Positions 1 to 9,293 are shown, counted from the stretch's first letter. The stretch is DNA of 64,000 nt from Streptomyces bicolor (GCF_000719285.1 NZ_JOFS01000007.1:1-64000), one strand, 5' to 3'. Translations and numbers: made by a program. Notes: generated by a model from the letters alone, not told the origin.

Positions 1-936
1 ATCGACGACAACTTCTTCGAGCTGGGCGGCCACTCCCTCCTCGCCACCCGCCTCATCAGCCGGATCCGCACCACCCTCGACATCGAACTACCGGTACGCG
101 CCCTCTTCGAAACCCCCACCATCGCCACCCTTGTCCAGCACCTGGACCGGACACCGGGGAGCTCCTCCGGGGACTCACTGGGGGCCCTGCTCCCGCTGCG
201 TGCCGAAGGCGATCTCGACCCGCTGTTCTGTGTTCATCCGGCGATAGGGCTGAGTTGGGCATACTCTGGCCTCCTGCGCCATCTGGACCGCCAGCAGCGT
301 CTCTACGGTCTGCAGGCCCGTAAGTTCAGCGAGCCTGACGCCTCGACGCCAGGGCTGGAGGAGATGGTCGAGGACTACCTGAACGAGATCCGGACCGTTC
401 AGCCTTCCGGCCCGTACTCCCTCCTGGGCTGGTCCTTCGGCGGCATCGTGGCCCACTCCCTTGCGGTCCGCCTGCAGGAGGAAGGCGAGGAAGTCACTCT
501 GCTCGCCATGATGGACAGTTACCTGCCCACGGACGGCTGGGAGGGCGAGCGGCTGTCGTACGACAGCCCGGACGTGCTGAGTGCGATCGCCGAGTCGGTC
601 GGACACGACCCGGCATCGCCCGAGAGTCCTCTCTCCGGGCTCGGCGCGGACGAGTTCTCGGCTCTGGTCAACGTCTTCGTGGACATCGCCAACTTGAGCG
701 ATCACATCAGTGTCGGGAAGTTCATGGGCGACATCCTCTTCTTCGCCGCAGTCGCCGACAAGACGGATGGTGAGCTCACTCCCGACATCTGGTCCCCGCA
801 TACGACCGGACGAATCGAGGTGCACGCCATCGATTGCGTGCACGGGGCCATGACTCAGCCCGGCCCGCTGTCCGAAATCGCACAGGTGCTGGCCGCACGG
901 TTGGCCGACAGCTCGGTGGCCCGGGGCAACGCGTGA
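1..936 (+). CDS. NRPS C-terminal end: carrier (T) domain plus thioesterase (partial)
   Basis: This is the last 311 codons of a nonribosomal peptide synthetase whose start lies left of the window. The first residues form a peptidyl carrier domain with the phosphopantetheine motif [14 protein letters not shown] (Ser near residue 12). From about residue 65 a type I thioesterase follows, with nucleophile motif GWSFGG (near residue 145) and a late catalytic His in the stretch around AIDCVHGAM. Such a T-TE end releases the finished peptide from the assembly line by hydrolysis or cyclisation. It reads open from base 1 to the TGA at 934. The MFS exporter starts 70 bases downstream in the same direction, so it probably heads the visible part of an NRPS operon. 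The peptide cannot be deduced from this fragment. Confidence 0.93.
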   Translation: MDDNFFELGGHSLLATRLISRIRTTLDIELPVRALFETPTIATLVQHLDRTPGSSSGDSLGALLPLRAEGDLDPLFCVHPAIGLSWAYSGLLRHLDRQQRLYGLQARKFSEPDASTPGLEEMVEDYLNEIRTVQPSGPYSLLGWSFGGIVAHSLAVRLQEEGEEVTLLAMMDSYLPTDGWEGERLSYDSPDVLSAIAESVGHDPASPESPLSGLGADEFSALVNVFVDIANLSDHISVGKFMGDILFFAAVADKTDGELTPDIWSPHTTGRIEVHAIDCVHGAMTQPGPLSEIAQVLAARLADSSVARGNA

Positions 937-1006
937 CCCCGCACCAGTCTTCTGGGGTGCTCATGCATCCCAGTCGTCCATCAACAAGCCGTTCTCAGGA
1001 GAACCA

Positions 1007-2305
1007 TTGAAATTCACCCGCAAAGAGAAGGTGCCGCAGCCGCCCTTGGGCGCCAACTTCAACAAGGTGTGGGTGGCCAAGATCGCCTCGTCCCTGGGCG
1101 ACGGCGTTCAGCTGGCCGCGCTGCCCCTGCTGGCCCTTCAGCTGACCAGTGATCCACTGCTCATCGGCGCGGTCGGCGCCGTCGGCACCCTGCCGTGGTT
1201 CCTGGTCGGCCTGCCGGCCGGAGCCCTGGTGGACCGGTGGAACCGGAAGAAGGTGATGCTTCGTGCGGACCTCATCCGGCTCGTCATCCTCGCCCTGCTC
1301 ACGGTCGCCGTACTGACCGACCACGCGAACATCTCCCTGTTGATCGTGGCGGGATTCGCCCTCGGGTGCGCGGACATCTTCTTCGACATCTCCGCGCAGG
1401 CCGTCCTGCCGGTGGTCACCTCCGGGGATCAGGCACTCATCCGGGCCAACAGCCGGATCTCCGCAGCCGAGATCAACGGGGAGCAGCTCGCAGGTCCGTC
1501 GCTCGGCGGTGTGCTCTTCTCCCTGTCGCACTTCCTGCCGTTCCTGGGGAACGCGTTCTCCTTCTTGATCAGTGCCGTCTTCGTCGGTTCGCTGAAGGGT
1601 GATTTCGGGAACGCGCCGGCCACCGAGCCGGCCCGCAGGAACCTTCGCGCCGAGGTCGCGGAAGGACTGCGCTGGCTGCTGAAGCACCGCGTCCTACGAG
1701 CGCTGTCCGCCACGGCTGCTGTCGGCAACCTGGTCTTCACCGCCCAGATGTCGCTGCTGGTCCTGCTGGCCACGGAGCAGCTCGGTCTCGGCGAGATCGG
1801 CTACGGCCTGCTGCTGAGCTCGACCGCCGTCGGCGCCTTCATCGGCAGTCTCGTGGCGTCCGCGGTCGCCAGGAAGCTCCAGGTGGGCACCATGCGATGC
1901 ATCGGCATGACCCTCGAAGGACTGGCGATCGTCGGGCAGGGCCTGACCGGAAACCCCTGGATCGCCGGCGGAATGATGGCCGTCATCGGGTTCTCGATGA
2001 GTGTCCAGATCGTTGTCGTCGGTTCGCTGCGGCAGCGTCTCGCACCGGCGGAGATTCGTGGCCGCGTGCTCTCGGCCAGCCGGCTGATCTCGCTCGTGGG
2101 TGCACCCTTCGGCGGTCTCCTCGGCGGCTTCCTGGCGAGTGCGATCAGCGTGCGCGCGCCGTTCGTCATGGGCGGCCTCCTGATGGTCCTGGTGGCCCTG
2201 GTCAGCCTGCCCGCGCTGAGCAACCGCGCCATTCGGGAAGCGACCGAAGAGGCGTCCGCCACGACGGAAGCACCGGAAGCGGCTTCCACCACCGCATCGA
2301 AGTAG
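1007..2305 (+). CDS. MFS transporter of the NRPS operon
   Basis: A 432-residue integral membrane protein of the major facilitator superfamily (MFS_3/enterobactin exporter-like type). It has about 12 hydrophobic segments, and the loop between segments 2 and 3 carries the MFS signature GALVDRWNRKKVM. The C-terminal tail (last ~35 residues) is soluble and rich in Glu, Ala and Thr. The start is TTG at 1007, chosen because AGGAG lies 5-6 bases upstream; no ATG near there has a better site. It sits between the NRPS end and the aminotransferase in the same direction, so it most likely exports the peptide or gives self-resistance. Substrate is inferred from position only. Confidence 0.85.
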   Translation: MKFTRKEKVPQPPLGANFNKVWVAKIASSLGDGVQLAALPLLALQLTSDPLLIGAVGAVGTLPWFLVGLPAGALVDRWNRKKVMLRADLIRLVILALLTVAVLTDHANISLLIVAGFALGCADIFFDISAQAVLPVVTSGDQALIRANSRISAAEINGEQLAGPSLGGVLFSLSHFLPFLGNAFSFLISAVFVGSLKGDFGNAPATEPARRNLRAEVAEGLRWLLKHRVLRALSATAAVGNLVFTAQMSLLVLLATEQLGLGEIGYGLLLSSTAVGAFIGSLVASAVARKLQVGTMRCIGMTLEGLAIVGQGLTGNPWIAGGMMAVIGFSMSVQIVVVGSLRQRLAPAEIRGRVLSASRLISLVGAPFGGLLGGFLASAISVRAPFVMGGLLMVLVALVSLPALSNRAIREATEEASATTEAPEAASTTASK

Positions 2306-2358
2306 GGCTCGTCGACGTTGTCGCGAGTTCGCTGTTCCCCTTAGGCAAGCGAGGATGC

Positions 2359-3699
2359 ATGAACGACAGCGGAGTGGAACTCCTGGCCGCCGACCTGAGC
2401 ACGGATCGACTGCACGCAGCGCTCCGGGATCCGGCACTCGCCTCCATGAACTTCTTGAACGAGGTGGCCAGCCGGTTCCCGGAGGCCCTTTCGCTCGCCG
2501 CCGGCCGGCCCAGTGAAGAGTTCTTCGACGTCGACGACCTTCCCCGATATCTGCAGATCTTCTGCGACTACCTGGCGGCCGAGAAGGGTTTGGACGCAGA
2601 GCGTGTACGCCGCACCCTCTTCCAGTACGGCCGGACCAAGGGCATCATCCACGAGCTTCTCGCCCGGAATCTCGCCTGTGACGAGGGCATCGACGTCGAC
2701 CCGGAGTCGATCGTCGTCACGGTCGGCTGCCAGGAGGCGATGTTCCTGGTGCTCCGGGCACTTCGCACGGACGAGCGTGATGTCGTGCTGACGGTCGCGC
2801 CGGGCTACGTCGGACTGACCGGTGCCGCGCGGCTGGTGGACATGTCCGTCCGGCCGGTGCGGGAGCATGCGGACGGCATCGACCTCGACCACCTGATCGA
2901 GCAGATCGAGGCGGTGCGCGCCGAGGGCAAGCGGCCGCGGGCCTTCTACCTCGTCCCGGACTTCGCCAACCCCTCCGGCGCGAGCCTCGAGCTGGAGGAC
3001 CGACAGAGGTTGCTCGCCATCGCGGCCGAGCACGATCTGCTGATCCTCGAGGACAACCCGTACGGTTTGTTCCAGGCCGAGGCCGGTCAGCGCCCGCCCA
3101 CGCTCAAGGCCCTGGACCCTTCGGGGCGGGTCGTCTATCTGGGCTCGCTCTCCAAGACCTGCTTCCCCGGAGCCAGGATCGGCTTCGTCGTCGCGGATCA
3201 GCGCGTGGCCGGCGCGAACGGAGAGTCCAACCTTTTCGCGGACGACCTTTCCAAGATCAAAAGTATGCTCACCGTCAACACCCCGCCCGTGGCCCAGGCC
3301 ATAGCGGGAGGCAAACTGCTGGAGCACGACTGCAGCCTGGTCAAGGCGAACACCAGGGAAATTGAGCTCTACAGCCGGAATCTGCGACTGCTGCTGGAGG
3401 GGATGGACCGGCGGTTCCCGCGAGGCGGGGACCACCAGGTCTCGTGGAACACGCCCGGCGGTGGCTTCTTCGTGGTAGTCACTGTTCCGTTCGCTGCCGA
3501 CGACGCCGCACTGGAATACGGGGCCAATAAGTACGGCGTGCTGTGGACACCCATGAGCCACTTCTACGACGGCCGCGGCGGCGAGAATCAGCTACGCCTT
3601 TCGGTGAGCGTGGTGTCGCCGGACGAGATCGAAGCAGGGCTGGATCGCCTGGCGATGCTGATCGCCGATCTCTCCGGCAAGGAAGCATCTACGCATTAG
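2359..3699 (+). CDS. PLP-dependent class I/II aminotransferase, HpgT-like
   Basis: A 446-residue fold-type I aminotransferase. The PLP lysine lies in GSLSKTCFPGARIGF, typical of the HpgT/MocR-like branch, with upstream motifs FANPSGASLE and ILEDNPYGLF. HpgT-type enzymes make arylglycines such as 4-hydroxy- or 3,5-dihydroxyphenylglycine from the keto acids. No arylglycine-forming partner (HmaS, Hmo, DpgA-D) is visible here, so another aromatic or keto-acid substrate is equally possible. ATG 2359 is preceded by GAGG five bases upstream. It is followed after 30 bases by the P450, and its place in the NRPS operon suggests that it makes or recycles an amino-acid precursor. Confidence 0.8.
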   Translation: MNDSGVELLAADLSTDRLHAALRDPALASMNFLNEVASRFPEALSLAAGRPSEEFFDVDDLPRYLQIFCDYLAAEKGLDAERVRRTLFQYGRTKGIIHELLARNLACDEGIDVDPESIVVTVGCQEAMFLVLRALRTDERDVVLTVAPGYVGLTGAARLVDMSVRPVREHADGIDLDHLIEQIEAVRAEGKRPRAFYLVPDFANPSGASLELEDRQRLLAIAAEHDLLILEDNPYGLFQAEAGQRPPTLKALDPSGRVVYLGSLSKTCFPGARIGFVVADQRVAGANGESNLFADDLSKIKSMLTVNTPPVAQAIAGGKLLEHDCSLVKANTREIELYSRNLRLLLEGMDRRFPRGGDHQVSWNTPGGGFFVVVTVPFAADDAALEYGANKYGVLWTPMSHFYDGRGGENQLRLSVSVVSPDEIEAGLDRLAMLIADLSGKEASTH

Positions 3700-3729
3700 T
3701 CACCCATTCTGAAGGCCAGGAGATTTTCC

Positions 3730-4986
3730 ATGCCGAACAACGGCATATATGCCGACGACCTCAACAGCGTGAACCTCGCGGACCCGAACACCTTCGTGCA
3801 GACCGACATGGAGGATTTCTGGCGGCGCGTCCGGGCCGAGCAGCCCATCTACCTGCACCCGGCCACGGAGCAGGGGACCCCGTTCTGGGTGGTGTCCCGC
3901 TACACCGACGTCATGACCGTTCTGCAGGACCCCGAGCGGTTCAGCTCGCGGCCCGGGAACATGCTGTCCTCGCTGCACAAGCCCGGAGGGGATCCGGCGG
4001 CCGGCATCAACCTGGCGCTCACCGATGCGCCGCGCCACAACGCCATGCGGACGATCCTGCTGAAGGCGTTCAGCCCCCGGACCCGCAAGGTGGTGACGGA
4101 CAAGCTGCAGCAGCGGGTCGACCAGCTCCTGGGCAACGGTGTCGGAATCGGGACCTTCGACTTCGCCAAGGAGGTCGCGGAGCTGGTCCCCATGGGGACG
4201 ATCTGCGATCTCCTCGGCTTCCCGTCGAAGGACCACAAGTACCTGCTCGACCTGAGCCGGGAGGCGCTCAGCACGGACGACGAGGGGCAGACCGAGGAGG
4301 ACCGCTGGCTCTCCCGCAACGAACTCCTCAGCTACTGCCAGGAGATCATCGAGGCCCGCCGCGAGAATCCGCAGGACGACCTGATCAGCGCGATGGCCAC
4401 CTGCCAGATCAACGGTGAGCCGATGACCGACGACGAAGTGGTCGTCAACTGCTACGGGTTCATCCTCGCGGGGGACCACACCAGTCGCCTGGCCATGGTC
4501 GGCGCCCTGCTCGCCTTCTCCCAACACCCCGAACAATGGCTGGCGTTGAAGGAGGGCCGGGCCACGATACCGAGCGCGGTCGAGGAGATCCTGCGCTGGA
4601 CGACTCCGTCGATGCACATCGGCCGCACCGCAACGGCCGACGTCACCATCGGCGGTAGGACGATCCACGCAGGCGAGCACGTCATCCTCTGGAACACCTC
4701 CGCCAACCGCGACGAGGGCATATTCCGGGATCCTCAGAGCTTCGACGTGGCACGGACTCCCAACAAGCACCTGAGCTTCGGCTCCGGACCCCACTTCTGC
4801 TTCGGGTCCTATCTCGGGCGAGCCGAGATCACTGCCGTCCTGAAGACCCTCTGCGACAAGGTGGAGCGGATCGAGCTCGTAGGTGACCCCAAGCCGATCT
4901 ATTCGACGTTCCTCCGCGGATACAGCAGCCTGCCGGTCTCACTCATCCCCAGTGGACAGTTCAACTCGAAGGAGTCTGTGAAGTGA
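3730..4986 (+). CDS. Cytochrome P450 of the NRPS operon
   Basis: A 418-residue bacterial P450. The I-helix motif is AGDHTS, with Asp-His where most P450s have Gly/His-Glu; the ExxR is EEILR; the heme loop is FGSGPHFCFGSYLG with the axial Cys. The altered I-helix recalls P450s that oxidise amino acids bound to carrier proteins (NovI/NikQ/P450sky type), so beta-hydroxylation of a carrier-bound aromatic residue is an attractive but unproven guess. ATG 3730 has AGGAG eight bases upstream. The last codons overlap the next gene (GTGA), so the two are translated together. No ferredoxin is encoded beside it. Confidence 0.9.
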   Translation: MPNNGIYADDLNSVNLADPNTFVQTDMEDFWRRVRAEQPIYLHPATEQGTPFWVVSRYTDVMTVLQDPERFSSRPGNMLSSLHKPGGDPAAGINLALTDAPRHNAMRTILLKAFSPRTRKVVTDKLQQRVDQLLGNGVGIGTFDFAKEVAELVPMGTICDLLGFPSKDHKYLLDLSREALSTDDEGQTEEDRWLSRNELLSYCQEIIEARRENPQDDLISAMATCQINGEPMTDDEVVVNCYGFILAGDHTSRLAMVGALLAFSQHPEQWLALKEGRATIPSAVEEILRWTTPSMHIGRTATADVTIGGRTIHAGEHVILWNTSANRDEGIFRDPQSFDVARTPNKHLSFGSGPHFCFGSYLGRAEITAVLKTLCDKVERIELVGDPKPIYSTFLRGYSSLPVSLIPSGQFNSKESVK

Positions 4987-6104
4987 TCGAGGCTGAGACC
5001 CAGGCCAGTCATGCGGACATGCCGCCCCTCCACCTGTTGAAGGCGGAGCACCTGCCGGCCTCACGAAGCGCCGTCACCGGCATGATGAACCAGCGCACCG
5101 CGGACGCTCTGCGGACCGTCATCGACATAGCTCCGGGGGACTCCGACCGGCACGCACTGTCCGCAGTCGATGCTGCCCTGGCCTGCCTGACCGCACCGGC
5201 TGCCGCCACCACGTACACCGATGCGGAGCGGAAGGCCCTGCCGGAGGACCTCTACGAGGAACACGACCGATTCTTCGGCGCGATCAGGGTCACGGGAAAC
5301 CCGGTGGAGACGTTCACCCGCACCATGCTCGAAGCCCTCCGCAGCCAGCTCAACGACTCCCTCTCCGCCGGGGTGAGCCTGTTCAGCGGTGAACGAGCTC
5401 AACTGCGTGAGGCATTCACCAGCACCTTCCACCTTCTGTGGCGCATCGGAGTCGCCGGTACACCCTTCGAGGACGCGGCTCGCGCTCGCCCGCAGGACGC
5501 CGGCCCGAGGATCGACGACGTGGCGGCCGATCCCCTGATTCGCTGGCGCCTCGGTCATCAGGTGTTCTTCGCACTCATCCAGGCGCTGGTCGTCTCGGTC
5601 GGCTGCCTCGAGGAGTTCCTCAAGGACGATCCGGAAGACATCGAGAGCGCCTGCCGACTGCTCGAGGACGCCACGGTGCTGATGATCGGGTCCGGCACAT
5701 CGATGCGGTACGCGGGTGACTTCACGCGCACGCACTACACGGACGCGGTACGCCCCGCGATGATGCCGCCGCACATCAATGCCAAGTTCAGCGGTCTCCA
5801 GTTGCGTGATCACCGGGTTCTGCTCAAGTCGATCAACCGGGTCAAGCCGTTGCTGGCGTCGCCCGCTCCGGCCGTCGACAAGTCCTACCGGAAGCTGCTC
5901 GATGCGATGTCGACGGCCTACGACGCGCACATCGCGGTCTGCTCGAGGTTCGGCGGCAATCGCGAATCGAGTCTGCGCACGCCCGGCTCCACGGTTTCCG
6001 CGGTGCAGATCCTCGAGCGGTTCCGCGAGCGGCGCATCGGCGCCGCCACGCCGGATCGGCCGGCGGAGTCGTACGGCGAACTCCGACCGACTCTTCGAGG
6101 GTGA
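4983..6104 (+). CDS. Heme-dependent aromatic oxygenase (LmbB2/SfmD/MarE-like)
   Basis: A 373-residue, mostly helical protein. Its C-terminal half carries the pattern I recall from the histidine-ligated heme family of L-tyrosine 3-hydroxylases (LmbB2, SfmD) and the tryptophan oxygenase MarE: SMRYAGDFTRTHYTDAVRP, then KFSGLQLRDHRVLL. Those enzymes use peroxide and heme to oxidise free tyrosine, methyltyrosine or tryptophan. The GTG start at 4983 overlaps the P450 stop. Together with the aminotransferase and P450 this suggests that the NRPS uses an oxidised aromatic amino acid. The family call comes from motif memory, and tyrosine versus tryptophan cannot be separated from sequence. It is the last gene of the operon. 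Confidence 0.65.
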   Translation: MIEAETQASHADMPPLHLLKAEHLPASRSAVTGMMNQRTADALRTVIDIAPGDSDRHALSAVDAALACLTAPAAATTYTDAERKALPEDLYEEHDRFFGAIRVTGNPVETFTRTMLEALRSQLNDSLSAGVSLFSGERAQLREAFTSTFHLLWRIGVAGTPFEDAARARPQDAGPRIDDVAADPLIRWRLGHQVFFALIQALVVSVGCLEEFLKDDPEDIESACRLLEDATVLMIGSGTSMRYAGDFTRTHYTDAVRPAMMPPHINAKFSGLQLRDHRVLLKSINRVKPLLASPAPAVDKSYRKLLDAMSTAYDAHIAVCSRFGGNRESSLRTPGSTVSAVQILERFRERRIGAATPDRPAESYGELRPTLRG

Positions 6105-6121
6105 ATCCCGGACGCAGTTCA

Positions 6122-6182
6122 CCCGTGGCTCCGGGCGATCGTGTCTGCGCTCCGCACAGACGGATCATTTGGGAGCCACGGG
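6122..6182. terminator. Long stem between convergent genes
   Basis: The arms CCCGTGGCTCC (6122-6132) and GGAGCCACGGG (6172-6182) pair perfectly over 11 bp. A smaller nested stem GTCTG/CAGAC lies inside the loop. The hairpin sits between the stop of the plus-strand NRPS operon (6104) and the stop of the minus-strand gene (6217), so it probably ends transcription in both directions. There is no U tract, as is usual in Streptomyces. Confidence 0.65.
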
Positions 6183-6216
6183 CGTGGTCAACGATATAAA
6201 GAGGCCGTCCAGATCG

Positions 6217-6567
6217 TCACAGATCGAAGACGTCCAGTTCCTGCAGGGGTACCGGTTCACCGCCGTAGTCCGAGTCGCGAGAAAGCTCCACGGCGGAGCA
6301 CTCGAGGACACTCCAGCCGCGCAACGCGCCCGCGCGCAGCAGAGTGCGGTCGATCAGTCCTCGGGCCTGGACGGTTGCCTGGTGCCTGTCACCTGCCGCC
6401 ACGAAGGCCATGAGGCCGAACCGGCCCGCCGTGTCGTGGACCACCGTGAGGTGCTCCAGGCGGTCCTGCGGTTCGGCCGCTGCCCACACGACCTCCTCCA
6501 CCAGCACCGCGGATGACGCCTTCTCTCCGTCGGGGGCCGGGACCATGCGGATGAGTACAGCGAGCAC
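6217..6567 (-). CDS. Small protein of unknown function (116 aa)
   Basis: I do not recognise this family. The GTG start at 6567 is chosen because GAGGAG lies seven bases upstream; a longer reading from 6717 has no ribosome-binding site and poor codon use at its beginning. The product is soluble, about 116 residues, and begins VLAVLIRMVPAPDG with a beta-strand-like start. It contains a Glu/Val-rich stretch (LVEEVVWAAAEPQDRLEHL), then FGLMAFVAAGDRHQATVQAR, and an acidic end QELDVFDL. It converges on the NRPS operon across the 6122-6182 stem and is probably transcribed alone. Confidence 0.6.
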   Translation of the reverse strand: MLAVLIRMVPAPDGEKASSAVLVEEVVWAAAEPQDRLEHLTVVHDTAGRFGLMAFVAAGDRHQATVQARGLIDRTLLRAGALRGWSVLECSAVELSRDSDYGGEPVPLQELDVFDL

Positions 6568-6895
6568 GGAGCGGCTCCTCGGTTGGGTGGGTTCGGTTCG
6601 ACGGTTGACGTGTCCGGTCAGGCAGCGGGCAAGCGGCGACGGCTTCGGTGGTGTGCCGGGATTGCGCAAGACATGGGCGGCGGCCCGGAGTACGGGGGCG
6701 GCGTGGACGAAGTCCACGCAGGATATGGGTCGTGATGCCGCGTCGGCGGGTCTCGGCTTCGATCAGTTCGAGCCGGTGGCAGGCGCCGCCCGCCGGGGCG
6801 ATCCAGGGCCGGGGCTACCGCGGGTCGCATGCCTCGGCCTGGTCAAACGCGTCTGCGATGACCTGCTCGGGCGGGCTGACCAGGGAGGCTGTGCA
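6568..6895. other. Gene-free stretch between the 116-aa gene and a hydrolase remnant
   Basis: No frame here shows a plausible start, ribosome-binding site and recognisable protein. The minus frame continuing from the hydrolase remnant meets further stops. The stretch presumably holds the promoter of the 116-aa gene and possibly decayed sequence downstream of the broken hydrolase. Confidence 0.4.
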
Positions 6896-7078
6896 CTACT
6901 GAACCGCACCCTCCTCGGGGCACGGGCCCCAGGTGACGGTCTCGGCGATGACGGTCGCGTTCGGCGCGGCGTCCGCGACAGGCCGCGAGTGCGCGGTGGA
7001 GTCCACGGTGGCAAAGACGCCGACCAGAACAGCCAGAACAATTAGGGTGGAAGAGGCAAAAGGGACGTTGCGCGGCAT
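6896..7078 (-). pseudogene. Broken 5' end of a secreted alpha/beta-hydrolase (TAP-like)
   Basis: An intact translation start (ATG 7078, AGGAG eight bases upstream) leads into a clear signal peptide with the hydrophobic core STLIVLAVLVGVFATV and an Ala-rich processing region. It is followed by TVTWGPCPEEGAVQ and a stop after 60 codons. The WGPCP segment just after the signal is typical of the mature N-terminus of Streptomyces secreted tripeptidyl aminopeptidase-like hydrolases of about 500 residues. None of the remaining hydrolase (GGPG, GxSxG) is found downstream in any frame. I read it as a truncated remnant. A very short secreted peptide is the alternative. Confidence 0.55.
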
Positions 7079-7714
7079 GGCGGTACTCCTCGAGAGGGTG
7101 TCGGTTGATTGCTTCCGGCTTCAGCCGGCTGCCGTTGGGCTCGATCGGCTGGTGATTGCTAGAGCTTGGCCGCCCCTGCCCCCACCCCGTAAGCACCTGA
7201 CCTTGGCATGAAGCGCGCTGTCACCATGGTGCAAACTCGACCGCCCCTCGAATGGGCGCTGACCTGATCGTTTACCCCCGTGGCAGTGTCGTGCCTGGCC
7301 GCGAGATGCCACTCCGCCCCCGACGCGCAGGAGCCCAACATCTCTGGCATAAACCCATCATTGCAGCAAATGCCATGAATGCTGAATATCGTCTAATTGC
7401 CAGCCTTGTCATCAACTAGCGCACCGGGGGTGCGCCAAAAGCCTCCTTAAGACGGATGCCGCTCGTCATGCAGCGAACTAGGATCGCTCCGGCGCCGATT
7501 GACCGTCGGCGTTCGCCTGGCCACGGGGGGCCAGTACGGCGTGCGTGACGTGCGGGCAGGCAGGGGGGGCATGTGGACAGAACATCTTCAGGCGTCCGCA
7601 CGCCCCGAGCCCGCCGCTCACCTCTCGCTGGCCGGCTGCGGCCGCATGGAATCGCAGAACGGGCATACCCCCCGATTCCTGTTGTCGCCACACCAGCCAC
7701 AAAAGAGGTGAAGT
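7079..7714. other. Intergenic region upstream of the TrmB/LuxR regulator
   Basis: About 640 bases without a supportable gene. The left part is the upstream region of the hydrolase remnant. The part around 7350-7430 is unusually A/T rich for this genome and is a likely promoter or regulator-binding area for the gene at 7715. Short frames here have no ribosome-binding sites. Confidence 0.4.
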
Positions 7715-8698
7715 ATGCTCGAAGCCCTCGGCCTGGAGCCCGCTGCCGAAGTCGTCTACCGCTCACTCCTTGACTCCCCGCAGCAGGGGATCGAGGAACT
7801 GTGCGACCGCTCGGGGCTGACCGAGAACGCAGTCCGAGCCACCCTGGACCAGCTGGCCCGCCTGCACCTGCTGCGCCCCACCGGGCCAGGGGCCGAGAGC
7901 CTTCGCCCGGTCGATCCGGCTGTCAGCCTCAGCGCCCTGCACGCGCGCCGGAGCGCTTCGCTGGCGCGGCACCAGAAACAGTTGGAAGAGGCCAAGGAAT
8001 CCATAGCCGTACTGGCCGCCGAGTACGGCAGCTCACGCCGGGAATTCCTGCCCGAGGTCGCCGAATGCCTCGACGACATTGACGCGGTCCGCGACCGTCT
8101 GGAGGAACTGGCGGCGAACATGAAGGAGGAGTGCCTGTCCTTCGTCATCGGCGGCGCCCAGCGCCCCGAGGACATGGCCGCTGCGAAGGGGCCCGACCAG
8201 GAGGCCCTGGAGCGCGGCGTCTCGGTCCGCTCGATCTACCAGGACAGCCTGCGCAACGACGCGGCGACCACCGGCTACGTCCGATGGCTCACCTCGCTCG
8301 GAAGTGAGACGCGCACCGTCCCCGTCCTGCCCATGCGCATGATCATCGCGGACCGGAAGGTCGCTGTCGTCCCGCTGGAGCCGGGCAACGCCCTCAAGGG
8401 CGCCCTGGTCCTGCACAGCCCGGGCGCCGTCACGGCCCTGGTGATGCTCTTCGAGGAGGTCTGGAAGAACGCCGCCCCCTGGGGCACGCCGCTGTCGAAG
8501 GACCACCGCGGCCTCGGCCCCCAGGAGCGTGAACTGCTGCGGCTGCTCGCCGAGGGCTGCACCGACGAGATCGCCGCCCGCCACCTCGCCATCTCGGTGC
8601 GCACGGTCCGTCGGCTCGCCGCCGACCTGATGACCCGGCTGCAAGCGCGCAGCCGGTTCGAGGCCGGCGTGCTCGCCGCCCGCGAGGGGTGGGTATAG
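7715..8698 (+). CDS. Transcriptional regulator, TrmB-like N-terminus with LuxR-type HTH
   Basis: A 327-residue predicted DNA-binding protein. Residues ~1-70 form a TrmB/winged-helix-like domain (EALGLEPAAEVVYRSLL, then GLTENAVRATLDQLARLHLL). A helical linker follows (about 80-120), then a middle sensor-like region. The C-terminal ~60 residues are a LuxR/GerE helix-turn-helix (ERELLRLLAEGCTDEIAARHLAISVRTVRR). This layout is common among orphan Streptomyces regulators of secondary metabolism. ATG 7715 follows GAGGTGAAGT. It stands alone between two gene-poor stretches, so its targets are unclear; the NRPS region to the left is the nearest candidate. Confidence 0.8.
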   Translation: MLEALGLEPAAEVVYRSLLDSPQQGIEELCDRSGLTENAVRATLDQLARLHLLRPTGPGAESLRPVDPAVSLSALHARRSASLARHQKQLEEAKESIAVLAAEYGSSRREFLPEVAECLDDIDAVRDRLEELAANMKEECLSFVIGGAQRPEDMAAAKGPDQEALERGVSVRSIYQDSLRNDAATTGYVRWLTSLGSETRTVPVLPMRMIIADRKVAVVPLEPGNALKGALVLHSPGAVTALVMLFEEVWKNAAPWGTPLSKDHRGLGPQERELLRLLAEGCTDEIAARHLAISVRTVRRLAADLMTRLQARSRFEAGVLAAREGWV

Positions 8699-9293
8699 CC
8701 GTCCTCCCCTGCTCCCACGCCCTGGGCACAGCCGGTGCTGCACCGAAGGCCGCCGTTCCGCGGGGCGGTTTCCAGGGGTCGTTGCAACACGTGGTCGGTT
8801 GTCTGGTGTCTTGAGTCTCGTAAGGGCTGACTATCCAGGTTTCGGGGTTCGGCAGGCGGTTCAGGTAGCAGGCGAGGCGTTCGAAGATTCTGGTGGGAGT
8901 GAAGCCTCTGGTCGGAACGGGTCTGCGAAGATCACGTTCGGTACAACCAGAGGCTTCACGTGTCGTCCGGTATCAGGAGTCGAGTGCTCCGCCCTCGACT
9001 CCAGCGTGGGCCACATCCAGCGCTTCGTCGGCGCAGCGCGGCGGGGCCTGGGCTTTGCGCTGGAGATCGACCTTGGGCCGTGATCCAGCACGTCACGGAA
9101 CTGGAGAGCCTCAGGTCCGAAGCGGTCCAGGTACGGATCGACGTCGATCTGGCTGTGGGGCAACACCGGGAACTGATCGGTGAACTGCGGTCGTTGACCG
9201 CGGCGACTCCGCTGCAGCAGCTCCAGGATCTGAACTGACGTGCACGAGAGCCGAGATGGCAGCGCACTGGTCGAGGTCCGAGCCGGCGTCGTC
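8699..9293. other. Gene-poor region with a long inverted repeat
   Basis: No convincing full gene. A plus-strand frame ending at 9238 reads VIQHVTELESLRSEAVQVRI and on to QQLQDLN with plausible codon use, but it has no start signal and no family I recognise, so it may be a decayed gene end. The clearest structure is the inverted repeat at 8899-8959, listed separately. Confidence 0.4.
8899..8959. repeat. Inverted repeat, 14-bp perfect arms
   Basis: GTGAAGCCTCTGGT (8899-8912) is matched exactly by ACCAGAGGCTTCAC (8946-8959). The inner flanks CGGAACG and CGTTCGG extend the pairing imperfectly. It lies about 200 bases after the regulator stop and could be a terminator with a long stem, the end of a decayed mobile element, or a structured RNA. 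No coding context explains it. Confidence 0.6.
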
